Position numbers and translations under genes: made by a program. Shown piece by piece: positions 10,325 through 19,598 of a stretch of DNA of 64,000 nucleotides. Each line of letters starts with the position of its first letter. The first letter of the stretch is position 1. Source of the stretch: Caballeronia calidae. Lineage in GTDB: Bacteria > Pseudomonadota > Gammaproteobacteria > Burkholderiales > Burkholderiaceae. Location: NCBI RefSeq assembly GCF_900044055.2, contig NZ_FCOX02000015.1, forward strand, positions 1 through 64,000, written 5' to 3'. The notes beneath the pieces are model-generated. The model worked only from the letters and a program-made list of their open reading frames with translations. It searched no databases and had not been told where the DNA came from.

Positions 10325-11179
10325 TCAAACCTTGCGCGTCGGGATATTCGTGAACGGCGCCAGGGCTTGAGGCGTCGGCGCGGCCGTCGATATGAGCTGC
10401 GCGGTTTCCTGCATCATCGGGATGAGACGCGCCACCGCGCGCTTGAGCGTCCACTTGCCGGCGAGCACGGACATCTGCAATGCGGCGGCAACGCGATGTC
10501 CCGAATCGAAGATCGGCACCGCGAGTGCGAGATCGCCGCGAAAGTACTCCTCGTTGCAATACGCGAAGCCGCGCTCGCGCGACTGCCGCAACTCGTCCAT
10601 CAGGACATCGATGTCCGTGATCGTGTTCGGCGTGTACTTGACGCGCTCGCACGCAAGCAACTGTTCGCGCGCCTGATCTTCGTCGAGTGCGGACAGATAC
10701 GCGCGTCCCGCCGACGAACAGTAGATCGGAATCCGACGCCCGACCGGCATGTGCACGAGCAGCCGCATCAGACTGGGAAAGCGGCCGATGTAAATCATGT
10801 CCGTGCCCGCCGGCTCCGCGAAGTTCACCGTTTCCCCCGAATTGCGGTTGAGTTCAAGCAGGAACGGATTCGCGCGGCTCAACAGTGAATGCGATTCGAG
10901 ATACCGGCAGCCGAGTTCCAGCGTGCGCGACGACAGCGAATAGCGCTTCGTCACCGGATCTTTGACAAGCAAGCCGAGCGCTTCGAGCGTGAACGCGAAG
11001 CGTTGCGTCGCGCTCTTCGAAATGCCCGCGAGCGCCGCGATCTCCGGCAGGTTCAGCGCGCGATTATCCGGACCGAACACATTGAGCACGTTGATGCCCG
11101 TTGCGAGCGACTGCACGTAAAGCGTCGATTCCTCGGGCGATGAAAGGGCCGGTTCCTGGCCTTGAATCGGGTTCGTCAT
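10325..11179 (-). CDS. IclR-family transcriptional regulator
   Basis: The 284-residue protein has an N-terminal winged helix-turn-helix (about residues 22-80, LNLPEIAALAGISKSATQR) and a C-terminal IclR effector domain (about 100-265, with the IGRFPSLMRLLVHMPVGRRIP and RGFAYCNEEYFRGD blocks). It is divergent from the ABC-transporter/oxidoreductase operon at 11445-16239 and is its likely regulator, answering to the imported substrate or a breakdown product. Two starts are possible: ATG at 11179 (used here) and TTG at 11203, which has AGGGA too close to be ideal. Neither has a clear ribosome site. Some IclR members repress and some activate; that cannot be told here. Confidence 0.85.
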   Translation of the reverse strand: MTNPIQGQEPALSSPEESTLYVQSLATGINVLNVFGPDNRALNLPEIAALAGISKSATQRFAFTLEALGLLVKDPVTKRYSLSSRTLELGCRYLESHSLLSRANPFLLELNRNSGETVNFAEPAGTDMIYIGRFPSLMRLLVHMPVGRRIPIYCSSAGRAYLSALDEDQAREQLLACERVKYTPNTITDIDVLMDELRQSRERGFAYCNEEYFRGDLALAVPIFDSGHRVAAALQMSVLAGKWTLKRAVARLIPMMQETAQLISTAAPTPQALAPFTNIPTRKV

Positions 11180-11328
11180 GGGCAAAGAGGCATTGAAAAG
11201 CAATCCCTACGTATTGAATCACAATATCCCCGCAAAATCGACGCCGCCGGCCCTCCAGATCAGCGAAGCAGCACTTCATTCGGGGAAAACCCCTAAATAT
11301 AAGAGACATACGTCAAGCCATCAGCTTG

Positions 11329-11357
11329 TTGACGGCACAAAAATGGACAGTTATAAC
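11329..11357 (+). promoter_or_regulatory. Sigma-70 type promoter for the ABC-transporter operon
   Basis: TTGACG (11329-11334) and TATAAC (11352-11357) are separated by exactly 17 bases, close to the sigma-70 consensus and unusually good for this GC-rich window. The predicted start of transcription near 11364 leaves an untranslated leader of about 80 bases before the substrate-binding protein. Confidence 0.65.
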
Positions 11358-11368
11358 GAATACATGTG

Positions 11369-11394
11369 CGATACACACATATCGTTTAGCGATA
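11369..11394. promoter_or_regulatory. Alternating CGATA/TATCG operator-like repeat
   Basis: CGATA (11369-11373), TATCG (11380-11384) and CGATA (11390-11394) form two overlapping inverted repeats just downstream of the promoter -10 box. The place and symmetry fit a repressor site, most simply for the divergent IclR protein. No binding data can be seen. Confidence 0.45.
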
Positions 11395-11444
11395 CAAGAC
11401 GAGGCAAATCGGGCCACGTCGCCAATCATCCAAAAGGGGATTCC

Positions 11445-12203
11445 ATGTTGAAAAAACTGAATGTGTTGATGGCGGGCGTGTTGTGCGCCGCCTCGTTGTC
11501 GGTGGCGCACGCGGAGCCCGCGCCGTTGCGCGTCGGGGCCACGCCCACGGCCGTGCCGTTCAACTTCCTCGATCCGAAGACCAACACGCTGCGCGGCGCG
11601 ATGATCGACATCGCCGACGCCGTCGGCAAGGAAGCGGGCTACAAGACGAACGTCGCGCCGATTCCGTTCGCGTCGCTGGTGCCGTCGCTGCAGACGGACA
11701 AGATCGATCTGATTTCGTCGGCATTCGCGAAGACGCCGCAGCGTGCGCAAGTCGTCGATTTCACGCAGATCGTCGTCGAATATGGCGAAGGGCTGATCGT
11801 GCCCGATGACGACAAGACCAGCTACACGAATTTGTCCGAGCTGAAAGGCAAGACCGTCGGCGTGCAGATCGGCACGTTGTATGTCGATCCGCTGAAGGCC
11901 ACGCCCGGCGTCAAGGAAGTGAAGATGTACGACACCATGGCCGATCTCGTGCGCGACGTGAAGCTGCATCGTCTCGATGCGGCCATCGGCGACGGTCCCG
12001 TCATCGCGTATCAGGTGCGGTCACAAGGCGTGAGCGGCGTGCGCTATGTCGACAGCTACAAGCCGTCGCTGCCCACGAACATCGCGCTGGCCGTGCGCAA
12101 GGGCGACGACGCGCATCGCACGCAGCTCGACGCCGCCATCACCAGGCTGAAGGCCGACGGCACCATCGACGCGATCCTGAAGAAGTGGAACGTCACTCAC
12201 TAA
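11445..12203 (+). CDS. Periplasmic substrate-binding protein of a polar amino-acid ABC importer
   Basis: The 252-residue protein is a family 3 solute-binding protein (SBP_bac_3, PAAT class). A signal peptide of about 23 residues (core VLMAGVLCAASLSV, cleavage after AHA) leads into PLRVGATPTAVPFNF and a two-lobe domain with LKGKTVGVQIGT at the hinge. I chose the ATG at 11445, preceded by AAGGGGA; the open frame reaches far upstream but would bury the signal peptide and overlap the IclR gene. It is the first gene of an operon with one permease, one ATPase and two FAD oxidoreductases. The ligand is probably a cationic or modified amino acid or amine later oxidised by those enzymes; this is inference. 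Confidence 0.85.
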   Translation: MLKKLNVLMAGVLCAASLSVAHAEPAPLRVGATPTAVPFNFLDPKTNTLRGAMIDIADAVGKEAGYKTNVAPIPFASLVPSLQTDKIDLISSAFAKTPQRAQVVDFTQIVVEYGEGLIVPDDDKTSYTNLSELKGKTVGVQIGTLYVDPLKATPGVKEVKMYDTMADLVRDVKLHRLDAAIGDGPVIAYQVRSQGVSGVRYVDSYKPSLPTNIALAVRKGDDAHRTQLDAAITRLKADGTIDAILKKWNVTH

Positions 12204-12239
12204 CCCGCAACGACTGATTGCGCAACGCAGGATACGCCG

Positions 12240-12899
12240 ATGTTCGAATCATTCGCGAGCGATGCGATCGAATTCGCGCCCGTGCTCATGCAGGGCGTGC
12301 TGACGACCATCGCCATTACCGCCGCCGCGCTCGTGATCGCCACGCTGCTCGGCCTCTTCTGGGCACTGTTGCGCGTGAGCGGCGTCGCCGCGCTCGCGCA
12401 TGCGAGCCGCGTGTTGACGAACCTGCTGCGCGGCGTGCCGATCATTGTCATCTTGTTCTACATGTATTTCGTCATGCCGGAGATCGGCGTGGGTCTCACG
12501 GCGTTCCAGGCGGGCGCGCTGGGCCTCGGCATCGCGTATTCGTCGTATATGGCGGAGGTGTTTCGCGCGGGCATCGACGCCGTGGATTCCGGGCAGTACG
12601 AAGCGGCGCAATCCATCGGCATGTCGCGGCTCAAGCTGATGCGCCGCGTGGTGTTGCCGCAGGCGTTTCGCATCGCGTTGCCGCCATATGGCAACAACGT
12701 CGTGATGATGCTGAAGGACTCGTCGCAGACCGCGGTCATCACGGTCGTCGAATTGTCGATGCAAAGCAAGCTGATCGCATCCGCGACGTTCAAGAGCGCC
12801 ACGATTTTCACGCTCGTCGCGCTGATCTACCTCGTGATGAGCTTGCCGATGATGTATGGCATCGGCCGGCTGGAACGGCGCTTCGGGAAAGGCAAATGA
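12240..12899 (+). CDS. ABC importer permease (HisM/GlnP type)
   Basis: The 219-residue inner-membrane protein has about five transmembrane helices and the permease coupling motif at residues 121-146 (EAAQSIGMS followed by VVLPQAFR), which docks onto the ATPase. It is 36 bases after the binding-protein gene and overlaps the ATPase start by 4 bases (ATGA). Only one permease is encoded, so the importer would use a homodimer, which occurs in the glutamine/histidine family. With the ATPase frame broken, the permease may have no working partner unless one is supplied from elsewhere. Confidence 0.87.
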   Translation: MFESFASDAIEFAPVLMQGVLTTIAITAAALVIATLLGLFWALLRVSGVAALAHASRVLTNLLRGVPIIVILFYMYFVMPEIGVGLTAFQAGALGLGIAYSSYMAEVFRAGIDAVDSGQYEAAQSIGMSRLKLMRRVVLPQAFRIALPPYGNNVVMMLKDSSQTAVITVVELSMQSKLIASATFKSATIFTLVALIYLVMSLPMMYGIGRLERRFGKGK

Positions 12900-13643
12900 T
12901 CAAGATCGAGAATCTCCGTAAATCATACGGCGCGCATGTCGTCCTGCAGGACATCAACGCGGAAATCAGGAAGGGCGAAGTCGTGTGTCTGATCGGGCCG
13001 TCGGGCTCGGGCAAGTCGACGCTTCTGCGCTGCATCAACGGACTGGAGCAACACGACGGCGGCCGCATCACGATCGATGGCGTGCCCGTCGATCGATGCG
13101 AAAAGCCGTCAGATCAACGCGATCCGTCAGCGCGTCTCGATGGTGTTTCAGCGCTTCAATCTGTTCCCGCATCGCACGGCGCTCGAAAACGTGATGGAAG
13201 GTCCCGTTCACGTGAAGGGGGAGAGCGTCGCGCAAGCCACGGCGCGTGCGAAAGACCTGCTTGCGTCGGTCGGCCTCGCGGAAAAGACGCAGCATTATCC
13301 GCGGCAGTTGTCGGGCGGGCAGCAGCAGCGCGTTGCGATTGCGCGGGCGCTTGCCATGGAGCCCGAAGCGATTCTCTTCGATGAACCCACGTCCGCGCTC
13401 GATCCCGAGCTCGTCGGCGAAGTGCTTTCGGTGATGCGCGCGCTCGCGGACAAAGGCATGACGATGGTCGTCGTCACGCACGAAATGGACTTCGCACGCA
13501 GCGTGTCGGATCGGACGTTGTTCCTCGATGGCGGACGTATCGCCGAACAAGGGCCGTCGCGCGACGTGCTCACGCAGCCGAAGAACGAGCGCGTGCGCGA
13601 CTTCCTCAAGCGCGTCACGCACGCGGAGTCGCTGACATCATGA
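12896..13643 (+). pseudogene. ABC importer ATPase (GlnQ type), frameshifted by a 4-bp duplication
   Basis: The frame opens at the ATG overlapping the permease stop. It encodes MIKIENLRKSYG, the Walker A motif GPSGSGKST and a normal chain up to IDGVPVD. The frame then shifts at 13091-13098, where GATC appears twice in tandem. From there the rest of a perfect ATPase continues in another phase: Q-loop [10 protein letters not shown], signature LSGGQQQR, Walker [13 protein letters not shown] and the H-loop VTHEMDF, to the TGA at 13641-13643. Removing one GATC restores a continuous protein of about 247 residues. All motifs are otherwise intact, so this is either a very recent mutation or a sequencing/assembly error. 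The second half has no ribosome site of its own. Confidence 0.85.
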
Positions 13644-14938
13644 AGCGCGATGCATTCGAACCGGCCAGCACGCTGTGGTCGAGCACGGCGGCGGCGCGCA
13701 ATCCCGCAAAGACGCTCGGCGAAGATATCGAAGTCGATGTCGCCGTGATCGGCGGCGGCTTCACGGGTTTATCGGCGGCGTACCATCTCGCGGATTCCGG
13801 ACGGCAGGTTGCGCTGTTCGAAGCGTTCGAAGTCGGGCATCGCGCATCGGGGCGCAACGGCGGACAAGTCGTGCCGGGCTTCAAGCCGACGCCGACCGCG
13901 CTCATCGATCGCTTCGGCCGCGATGTCGCCGGGCGGATGACGCGCTTCGCCTACGGCAACGCCGATTATCTGTTCGATCTCGTGTCCGCATTGAAGATCG
14001 ATTGCGCCGCGACGCGCACCGGCTGGATTCAGGGCGCGTTCTCGCAGGCGTCGGTCGGCTATCTCGAGCGGCGCGCGCGCGAGATCAACGCGCACGGCGG
14101 CGATGTCGAATACCTTTGCGCCGACGCCATGTTCGATGCAACCGGCTCGCGCTTCTGGCCCGCCGGTCTCGTCGAGCGGCGCGCGGGCGCGGTGCATCCG
14201 CTCGCGTACGCGCGTGGACTTGCACGCGCGGCGTCCCGGCGCGGCGTGGCGTTCTACGAGCATGCGCCGGTCGATGGCATCCGCGAGACTCGCGGCGGCG
14301 GCATCACGCTCGACGTTGGCAGCCATACGGTGCGCGCGACGCGGGTCGTCATCGCGACGGACGCTTATACCGGGCAGTTGTGGCCATCGGTGGCGCAATC
14401 GTATGTGACCGTCGCGAGCGCGCAGATCGCGACCGAGCCGTTGCCCGCGCCGCTGCAACAGGCGCTGATGCCGCGCCGCGCGGGCATCTCCGAGACGCGC
14501 AAGATCACGTACTACTGCCGCATCGACCCGGAAGGGCGCTTCGTGATCGGCGGACGCGGGCGCGCGGCGGATCACATCGATCCCGCGACGGAGCAGCAGC
14601 TTCGCGCCGCCGCCATCGCGCGCTTTCCGCAGCTCGAAGGCGTGCGCTGGGCGCATCGCTGGGCGTGCCGCGTCGGCATGACCGTCGATGATCTGCCCCG
14701 CGTGCACGAGCTCGCACCGGGGATCTGGACGGCCTACGGTTATTGCGGACGCGGCGTCGCGATGGCGACCGCGCTCGGCCGCGTGTTGTCGGACGCGATC
14801 AACGGCGTGCCCGCTGCCGAGCTCGATTTTCCGGTGACGCCGGTCAGCCGCATTCCGTTTTATCCCGCGCGCCAGCTCGGCGCAGCGCTCGCGATCAGCT
14901 GGTACCGGCTGCGCGATGCGCTCGGTCATCCCGCGTGA
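13640..14938 (+). CDS. FAD-dependent amino-acid/amine oxidoreductase (DAO family, PuuB-like)
   Basis: The 432-residue protein has the DAO-fold dinucleotide motif [16 protein letters not shown] around residues 36-51 and the [14 protein letters not shown] segment typical of gamma-glutamylputrescine oxidase/glycine-oxidase relatives. It ends with [14 protein letters not shown], the C-terminal FAD contact. It oxidises a C-N bond with FAD, passing electrons to oxygen or the quinone pool. Its ATG overlaps the ATPase stop by 4 bases, so it belongs to the importer operon and presumably acts on the imported compound. The exact substrate (polyamine, D- or N-methyl amino acid, opine-like compound) cannot be read from the sequence. 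Confidence 0.8.
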   Translation: MKRDAFEPASTLWSSTAAARNPAKTLGEDIEVDVAVIGGGFTGLSAAYHLADSGRQVALFEAFEVGHRASGRNGGQVVPGFKPTPTALIDRFGRDVAGRMTRFAYGNADYLFDLVSALKIDCAATRTGWIQGAFSQASVGYLERRAREINAHGGDVEYLCADAMFDATGSRFWPAGLVERRAGAVHPLAYARGLARAASRRGVAFYEHAPVDGIRETRGGGITLDVGSHTVRATRVVIATDAYTGQLWPSVAQSYVTVASAQIATEPLPAPLQQALMPRRAGISETRKITYYCRIDPEGRFVIGGRGRAADHIDPATEQQLRAAAIARFPQLEGVRWAHRWACRVGMTVDDLPRVHELAPGIWTAYGYCGRGVAMATALGRVLSDAINGVPAAELDFPVTPVSRIPFYPARQLGAALAISWYRLRDALGHPA

Positions 14939-14970
14939 AGCGCGGCGTCCATCGCACTCGAAAACAGGAT

Positions 14971-16239
14971 ATGAACACAATGGCAGAGGCGCTCGATCCG
15001 GTGGATGTGGCCATCGTCGGCGGCGGAATCATCGGCGTCAGCACGGCTTACTGGCTCGCGAAAGCGGGCGTGCGCACGGCGCTCTTCGAGAAGGGCACGC
15101 TTGCGTGCGAGCAATCGTCGCGCAATTGGGGATGGGTGCGCACACTGTCGCGCGACATGCCCGAAGTGCCGCTCGCGCTGCTCGCCAATCGCCGGTGGCG
15201 CGAGATTCAGGAGCAGGTCGATGTCGGTTATCGTCAGAACGGCTTGCTGTATCTGCAGGAGAACGAGCGCGATGCGAGCGATCACGCGCGCTGGTTCGAA
15301 AGCGCGAAGACCTGCGGCGCGAAGGCCGAATTCCTGACGAAGCGCGCGGCGCAGCAGTTGTTGCCGCAAAGCGCGCGCGCGTGGACAGGCGCGATGCACA
15401 GCGCAAGCTGCGGCGTCGCGGAACCGACGCAGGCGACAGCCGGCATCGCCGCGCTCGCGCGTCAGGCAGGCGCGACGATCGTCGAAAATTGCGCGGTGCG
15501 CGGCATCGAAAGCAGCGCGGGACGCGTGAGCGCGGTCGTCACGGAGACCGGCCGCGTGCGTGCGCAGAACGTGCTGGTCGCGGCGGGCGCGTGGTCGCGT
15601 CTGTTTTGCGGCAACTTCGGCGTCGAGTTTCCGCAACTGAAGGTGCGCGGCTCGGTGCTGCGCACGGCGCCGTTCGACGCGGGCATGTCGGTGTCGATCA
15701 ACGCCAAGGACTTCACGTGCCGCAAGCGCGCGGACGGCGGCTATACGGTGTCGCAGTTTTCCGCGTCGCTCGGCGAACTCGTTCCGGACAGCTTCCGGTT
15801 GATGAACAAGTTCCTTCGTCCGTGGATCGCGAACCGGTCGATCGTGCGCGTGCGCCTGAATCAGCGCTTCGTCGAGGAATGGAAGATTCCGCGGCGCTTT
15901 CCGTCCGATCGCGAATCGCCGTTCGAGCGCTGCCGGATGCTCGATCCGCTTCCGTACGCGAAGGGCATCGATCAGGCGTGGACGCGCCTGCGGGACAGCT
16001 TTCCGGTGTTCAACGGCGCGCGCATCGCGCAGTCGTGGGGCGGCTACATCGATGTGACGCCCGATGCGATGCCGGTCATCGGGCCGCTTCACGACGTGCC
16101 GGGGCTTTATCTGGCCTCGGGCTTTTCGGGGCACGGTTTCGGCATCGGGCCGGCGGTCGGCGAGTGCGTTGCGGCGCTGATCCGCGGCGACACACCGCCA
16201 GTCGATCTCGAGCCATTCCGTCTCGCCCGGTACGCATGA
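14971..16239 (+). CDS. FAD-dependent oxidoreductase (DAO family, glycine/D-amino-acid oxidase-like)
   Basis: The 422-residue product has the FAD motif VAIVGGGIIGVSTAYWLA near residues 12-29, followed by CEQSSRNWGWVR, which marks a DAO subgroup common in proteobacterial catabolic operons. The C-terminal motif is SGFSGHGFGIGPAVGE. I set the start at the ATG at 14971, preceded by AGGA; the open frame extends upstream across the previous gene's end. It is 32 bases after the first oxidoreductase and is followed by a hairpin terminator, so it closes the operon. Two different DAO enzymes in one importer operon suggest two successive oxidations, or two related imported amines. Confidence 0.8.
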   Translation: MNTMAEALDPVDVAIVGGGIIGVSTAYWLAKAGVRTALFEKGTLACEQSSRNWGWVRTLSRDMPEVPLALLANRRWREIQEQVDVGYRQNGLLYLQENERDASDHARWFESAKTCGAKAEFLTKRAAQQLLPQSARAWTGAMHSASCGVAEPTQATAGIAALARQAGATIVENCAVRGIESSAGRVSAVVTETGRVRAQNVLVAAGAWSRLFCGNFGVEFPQLKVRGSVLRTAPFDAGMSVSINAKDFTCRKRADGGYTVSQFSASLGELVPDSFRLMNKFLRPWIANRSIVRVRLNQRFVEEWKIPRRFPSDRESPFERCRMLDPLPYAKGIDQAWTRLRDSFPVFNGARIAQSWGGYIDVTPDAMPVIGPLHDVPGLYLASGFSGHGFGIGPAVGECVAALIRGDTPPVDLEPFRLARYA

Positions 16240-16245
16240 GACGCG

Positions 16246-16272
16246 ACGGGCGCCGGTTCGACCGGCGCCCGT
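16246..16272. terminator. Bidirectional hairpin between convergent genes
   Basis: ACGGGCGCCGGT (16246-16257) and ACCGGCGCCCGT (16261-16272) form a perfect 12-bp stem with a 3-base loop. It lies exactly between the end of the oxidoreductase operon (16239) and the end of the convergent GMC gene (16282). There is no long T-run on either side. Confidence 0.75.
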
Positions 16273-16281
16273 TCTGACCGT

Positions 16282-17973
16282 TCACACGTGATGCAGCTTG
16301 CGTTTCGGCTCACTGGTGCGCTGCCGTGTTTCCCAGCCGTCCGCAAGTCCCACTTCCGCGTGCGAAGGGTCGAGCGTCGGGATGCCTTTGACCAGGTCGG
16401 CGGCGCGTTCGGCCAGCATGATCGTCGGCGCGTTCAGGTTGCCGTTCGGCTCGGTCGGGAACACGGACGAGTCGATTACGCGGAGCCCCTGCATGCCGCG
16501 CACGCGCAGTTCGGAGTCCACCACCGCCATCGCGTCTTCCCCCATCCGGCACGAACCGCACGGGTGCATCGTGCTTTCCAGATTCGCCCGGACGAAGGCG
16601 TCGATCTCATCGTCCGTCTGGACGTCCGGCCCCGGTGCAAGCTCGACATCGCGAAACGGGTCCATCGCCGGCTGCTCGATGATTTCCCGCGTGAGACGCA
16701 CGCAGCGCCGGAATCCCTCGCGGTCTTCCTCGCGTTCCAGATAGTTGAAGCGGATCTCGGGGTGCACGTAAGGATCGGCGGCGTTCAGGCGCACGTAGCC
16801 CCGGCTCTTCGGCTTGTTGGGTCCGGTGAGCACCATGAAGCCATGTCCCTTGAGCGGCTTGTCGCCGTCATAACGCATCGCCGCCGGCAGGAAATGGAAC
16901 TGGATGTCCGGCCAGCGCAGGCCCGCTTCCGAGCGAATGAAGCCGCCCGCTTCGAAATGATTGCTGGCGCCGAGCCCATCCTTGAACAGCAGCCAGCGCA
17001 GTCCGATCATGAACTTGCTGAACGGGTCCATCTTGCTGTTGAGCGTGACCGGCTGCTTGCACGCGTACTGGATGTAGATCTCGGCGTGATCCTGCAGGCT
17101 TTCTCCGACACCCGGCAGGTCGTGCAGCACTTCGACACCCGCGCGGCGCAACACGTCCGCCGGTCCGATGCCCGAGCGCTGCAGCAGATGCGGCGAGCCG
17201 ATCGGCCCCGACGAGATCAGCACTTCGGCGCGGCAGCGCGCGGTATGGGTCACGCCGCCCTGATCGTAGACGACGCCGACCGCGCGCTTGCCTTCTATCA
17301 GCACCCGGCGTGTCATCGCATTGGTCACGACATGCAGGTTGGGCCGGTTCATCGCCGGTCGCAGATAGGCATTGGCGGTGGACCAGCGCACGCCGTCCTT
17401 GACGGTCATGTGCATCGCGCCGAAGCCTTCCTGCATGTGGCCGTTGCAATCGTCCGTCTTGATGTAGCCCGCCTGCGCGCCCGCTTCGACCCATGCGCCG
17501 TAAAGCGGGTTGCGCATGTTGTTGCCGTTGTTCGTCGACAAGGGTCCGCTCCCGCCGCGATACTCATCGCCGCCGAACTTGTAGCTCTCCGCGCGCCGGA
17601 AATACGGCAGGCAGTTCGCGTAGCCCCAGCCGCGCGCGCCGAGCGATTCCCATTCGTCGAAGTCGTAGGCGTGGCCGCGAATATAGACGAGGCCATTGAT
17701 CGACGACGACCCGCCCAGCACCTTGCCGCGCGGACAATGCAGCTGGCGTCCGTCGAGATGCGGTTCCGGCGCGGTCTCGTACTTCCAGTTGTACTTCTTC
17801 GTGTTCATCGGCATCGAGAAGGCGCTCGGCATCTGAATGATGATGCTGCGATCGCTGCCGCCGTACTCCAGCACCAGCACGCGCACTGACGGGTTTTCGG
17901 TGAGGCGGTTGGCCAGCACGCATCCGGCCGAGCCTGCGCCGACGATGATGTAATCGTATTGATCGGTGGACAT
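16282..17973 (-). CDS. GMC-family flavin oxidoreductase (choline/alcohol dehydrogenase type)
   Basis: The 563-residue protein starts with the FAD motif [18 protein letters not shown] (residues 7-24). It carries the GMC signature [15 protein letters not shown] and ends with [12 protein letters not shown], where the active-site base histidine normally sits, and [13 protein letters not shown]. Such enzymes oxidise primary alcohols to aldehydes. The ATG at 17973 has AGGAAA 6 bases upstream, and the open frame reaching further is not supported. It is the last of four minus-strand genes (ureohydrolase, aldehyde dehydrogenase, NCS1 permease, GMC). With the aldehyde dehydrogenase it could convert an alcohol to an acid. 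BetA (choline dehydrogenase) is a close relative, but the ureohydrolase context argues against a plain betaine pathway. Confidence 0.85.
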   Translation of the reverse strand: MSTDQYDYIIVGAGSAGCVLANRLTENPSVRVLVLEYGGSDRSIIIQMPSAFSMPMNTKKYNWKYETAPEPHLDGRQLHCPRGKVLGGSSSINGLVYIRGHAYDFDEWESLGARGWGYANCLPYFRRAESYKFGGDEYRGGSGPLSTNNGNNMRNPLYGAWVEAGAQAGYIKTDDCNGHMQEGFGAMHMTVKDGVRWSTANAYLRPAMNRPNLHVVTNAMTRRVLIEGKRAVGVVYDQGGVTHTARCRAEVLISSGPIGSPHLLQRSGIGPADVLRRAGVEVLHDLPGVGESLQDHAEIYIQYACKQPVTLNSKMDPFSKFMIGLRWLLFKDGLGASNHFEAGGFIRSEAGLRWPDIQFHFLPAAMRYDGDKPLKGHGFMVLTGPNKPKSRGYVRLNAADPYVHPEIRFNYLEREEDREGFRRCVRLTREIIEQPAMDPFRDVELAPGPDVQTDDEIDAFVRANLESTMHPCGSCRMGEDAMAVVDSELRVRGMQGLRVIDSSVFPTEPNGNLNAPTIMLAERAADLVKGIPTLDPSHAEVGLADGWETRQRTSEPKRKLHHV

Positions 17974-18023
17974 ATCGTTTCCTGATCTCTTGCTGTTTCG
18001 CATTCGTGGATGACGCGGCGGGC

Positions 18024-19553
18024 TCAGAAGCGCTTGTCGCCGGTCGTGTACTGGGGCAACGTCCTTTCGATGTGATCGATGACCGCCTCTTCCTTGCGCA
18101 TGTCGAGCGAGCGGGCGAGCACGAAGTACGCGATGCCCGACACGAGCAGCCCGACCAGCCATGCGAGATCGACGCTGCCGATCGCCCGTGCGAGCGGACC
18201 GACATAGACCGCGTCCTGACCATCGAAGATGCAGAAGAAGGGGATCATCGCCGCGAAGCCGATCGCATAGGAAATCAGGCCGCGCCCGCCCCACGCGCCG
18301 TACACGCTGTCGTGCGGCATGAAGAAGTGCGGGATCGCATAGCGGCCCTTGCGGACGAAGAAGTAGTCGGTGAGATTGACCGCCGTCCACGGCACGAGGA
18401 AGTACAGCATCACGACGAGATAGATGTTCAGCACCGACAATCCCTTGCCCGACGTGTAGATGCTCAACGCCACGCCCAGTTGCAGGCACACGACGAAGAG
18501 CACCGCGACGATGCGCGTCCTGGCCGTCGGCCGGATTTTCCTGAACGAATCGACGCCGGTGATGGCGGTCAGCTTCGCGCTGTAGATGTTCATCGCGATG
18601 ACGGGCAGGAACGCGAGAATCGTGACGCCGACGACCACGCTGCCGAGTCCCGGTACGAGATCGCTGCCGACCTGATTGAGCGCGACGAGCACATCGCTCG
18701 CATGCAGGTGATCCGCGAGCCAGCCGCCGACGGCGATCATCCACGCGCCCGACAGCGACGCACCCACGAACACCGCCGCGATCAGCTTGCTGCCCGAGGT
18801 GTTCTTCGGCAGATAGCGCGAGTAGTCGGAGACATAGGGCGCATAGGCGATGTTGTAGCTGGCGGCCGCCGCGAACTGGGCGATGAATCCCGTCCAGTTG
18901 AAGCCGAGCGGCGCCGGGGCGCTCGCACCCGCTGCCAACGCCGGCGCCGGAACGTCATGAACCCAGTGCATCAGGACCGCGAGCGTAACGAGGCCATACA
19001 GCGGCAGCGACAGATAAAGCGCCCACTTGAAGCTGCGGTGCATCCAGTCGTGGCCGAGCACGGCGAGAATCGACGCGGGCACGGTGACTGCGAGCGCGAT
19101 CCTGAACGGGTCCCAGCCGAACAGCGTCTTGAGGCCCTGCATCATCAACACGAGATTGACGATGTTGAAGCCCGCGAAGACGAACAAGGTCGCGAACAGG
19201 ACCAGAATCACGCCGCGATAGCCGAACTGCGCGCGCGACTGGATCATCTGCGGCAAGCCGAGATGCGGACCCTGCGAGCCGTGAAACGCCATGAACAGCG
19301 TCCCGAACATGATGCCGAGCGTGCCGGCGACCGTCGTCCACCACGACGTGAGACCGACGCTCGGTCCGACGAAGCCGATCGTCATCGTGAAGAAGGTGAA
19401 GTTGCCGAGGAACCAGAAAGGTCCCTGGCGGGACAGCCGGTCCGTTCGCTCGTGCTCGGGAATGAAGTCGATCGAATGACCTTCTATCGCCCCGTGCTCG
19501 CTCGTCGCCGCCGAATTCGCGCTCGCGTGCGCGGCGCTTTCATATGATTTCAT
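18024..19553 (-). CDS. NCS1-family nucleobase/cation symporter
   Basis: The 509-residue protein has about 12 transmembrane helices and the NCS1 landmarks: a hydrophilic N-terminus, [17 protein letters not shown] in helix 1, and the [21 protein letters not shown] block in the middle. NCS1 carriers import cytosine, allantoin, hydantoins, thiamine-like cations and similar small nitrogen compounds with H+ or Na+. The start ATG has GAGGT just upstream. It lies 50 bases before the GMC gene and 45 bases after the aldehyde dehydrogenase gene on the same strand, so the substrate is probably a small nitrogen compound degraded by this operon. Which one is not visible. Confidence 0.85.
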   Translation of the reverse strand: MKSYESAAHASANSAATSEHGAIEGHSIDFIPEHERTDRLSRQGPFWFLGNFTFFTMTIGFVGPSVGLTSWWTTVAGTLGIMFGTLFMAFHGSQGPHLGLPQMIQSRAQFGYRGVILVLFATLFVFAGFNIVNLVLMMQGLKTLFGWDPFRIALAVTVPASILAVLGHDWMHRSFKWALYLSLPLYGLVTLAVLMHWVHDVPAPALAAGASAPAPLGFNWTGFIAQFAAAASYNIAYAPYVSDYSRYLPKNTSGSKLIAAVFVGASLSGAWMIAVGGWLADHLHASDVLVALNQVGSDLVPGLGSVVVGVTILAFLPVIAMNIYSAKLTAITGVDSFRKIRPTARTRIVAVLFVVCLQLGVALSIYTSGKGLSVLNIYLVVMLYFLVPWTAVNLTDYFFVRKGRYAIPHFFMPHDSVYGAWGGRGLISYAIGFAAMIPFFCIFDGQDAVYVGPLARAIGSVDLAWLVGLLVSGIAYFVLARSLDMRKEEAVIDHIERTLPQYTTGDKRF

Positions 19554-19598
19554 CGCGTACCTCGATCAGTAAGCTGATGCCGTAAGAGAAGGAAGCGC

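Noticed and set aside
12218..13384. Long plus-strand frame spanning the permease and the first half of the ATPase
   Set aside because: Only its part after 12896 is real protein (the ATPase N-half). The upstream part is the shadow of the permease gene and the tail after 13091 is out of phase because of the GATC duplication.
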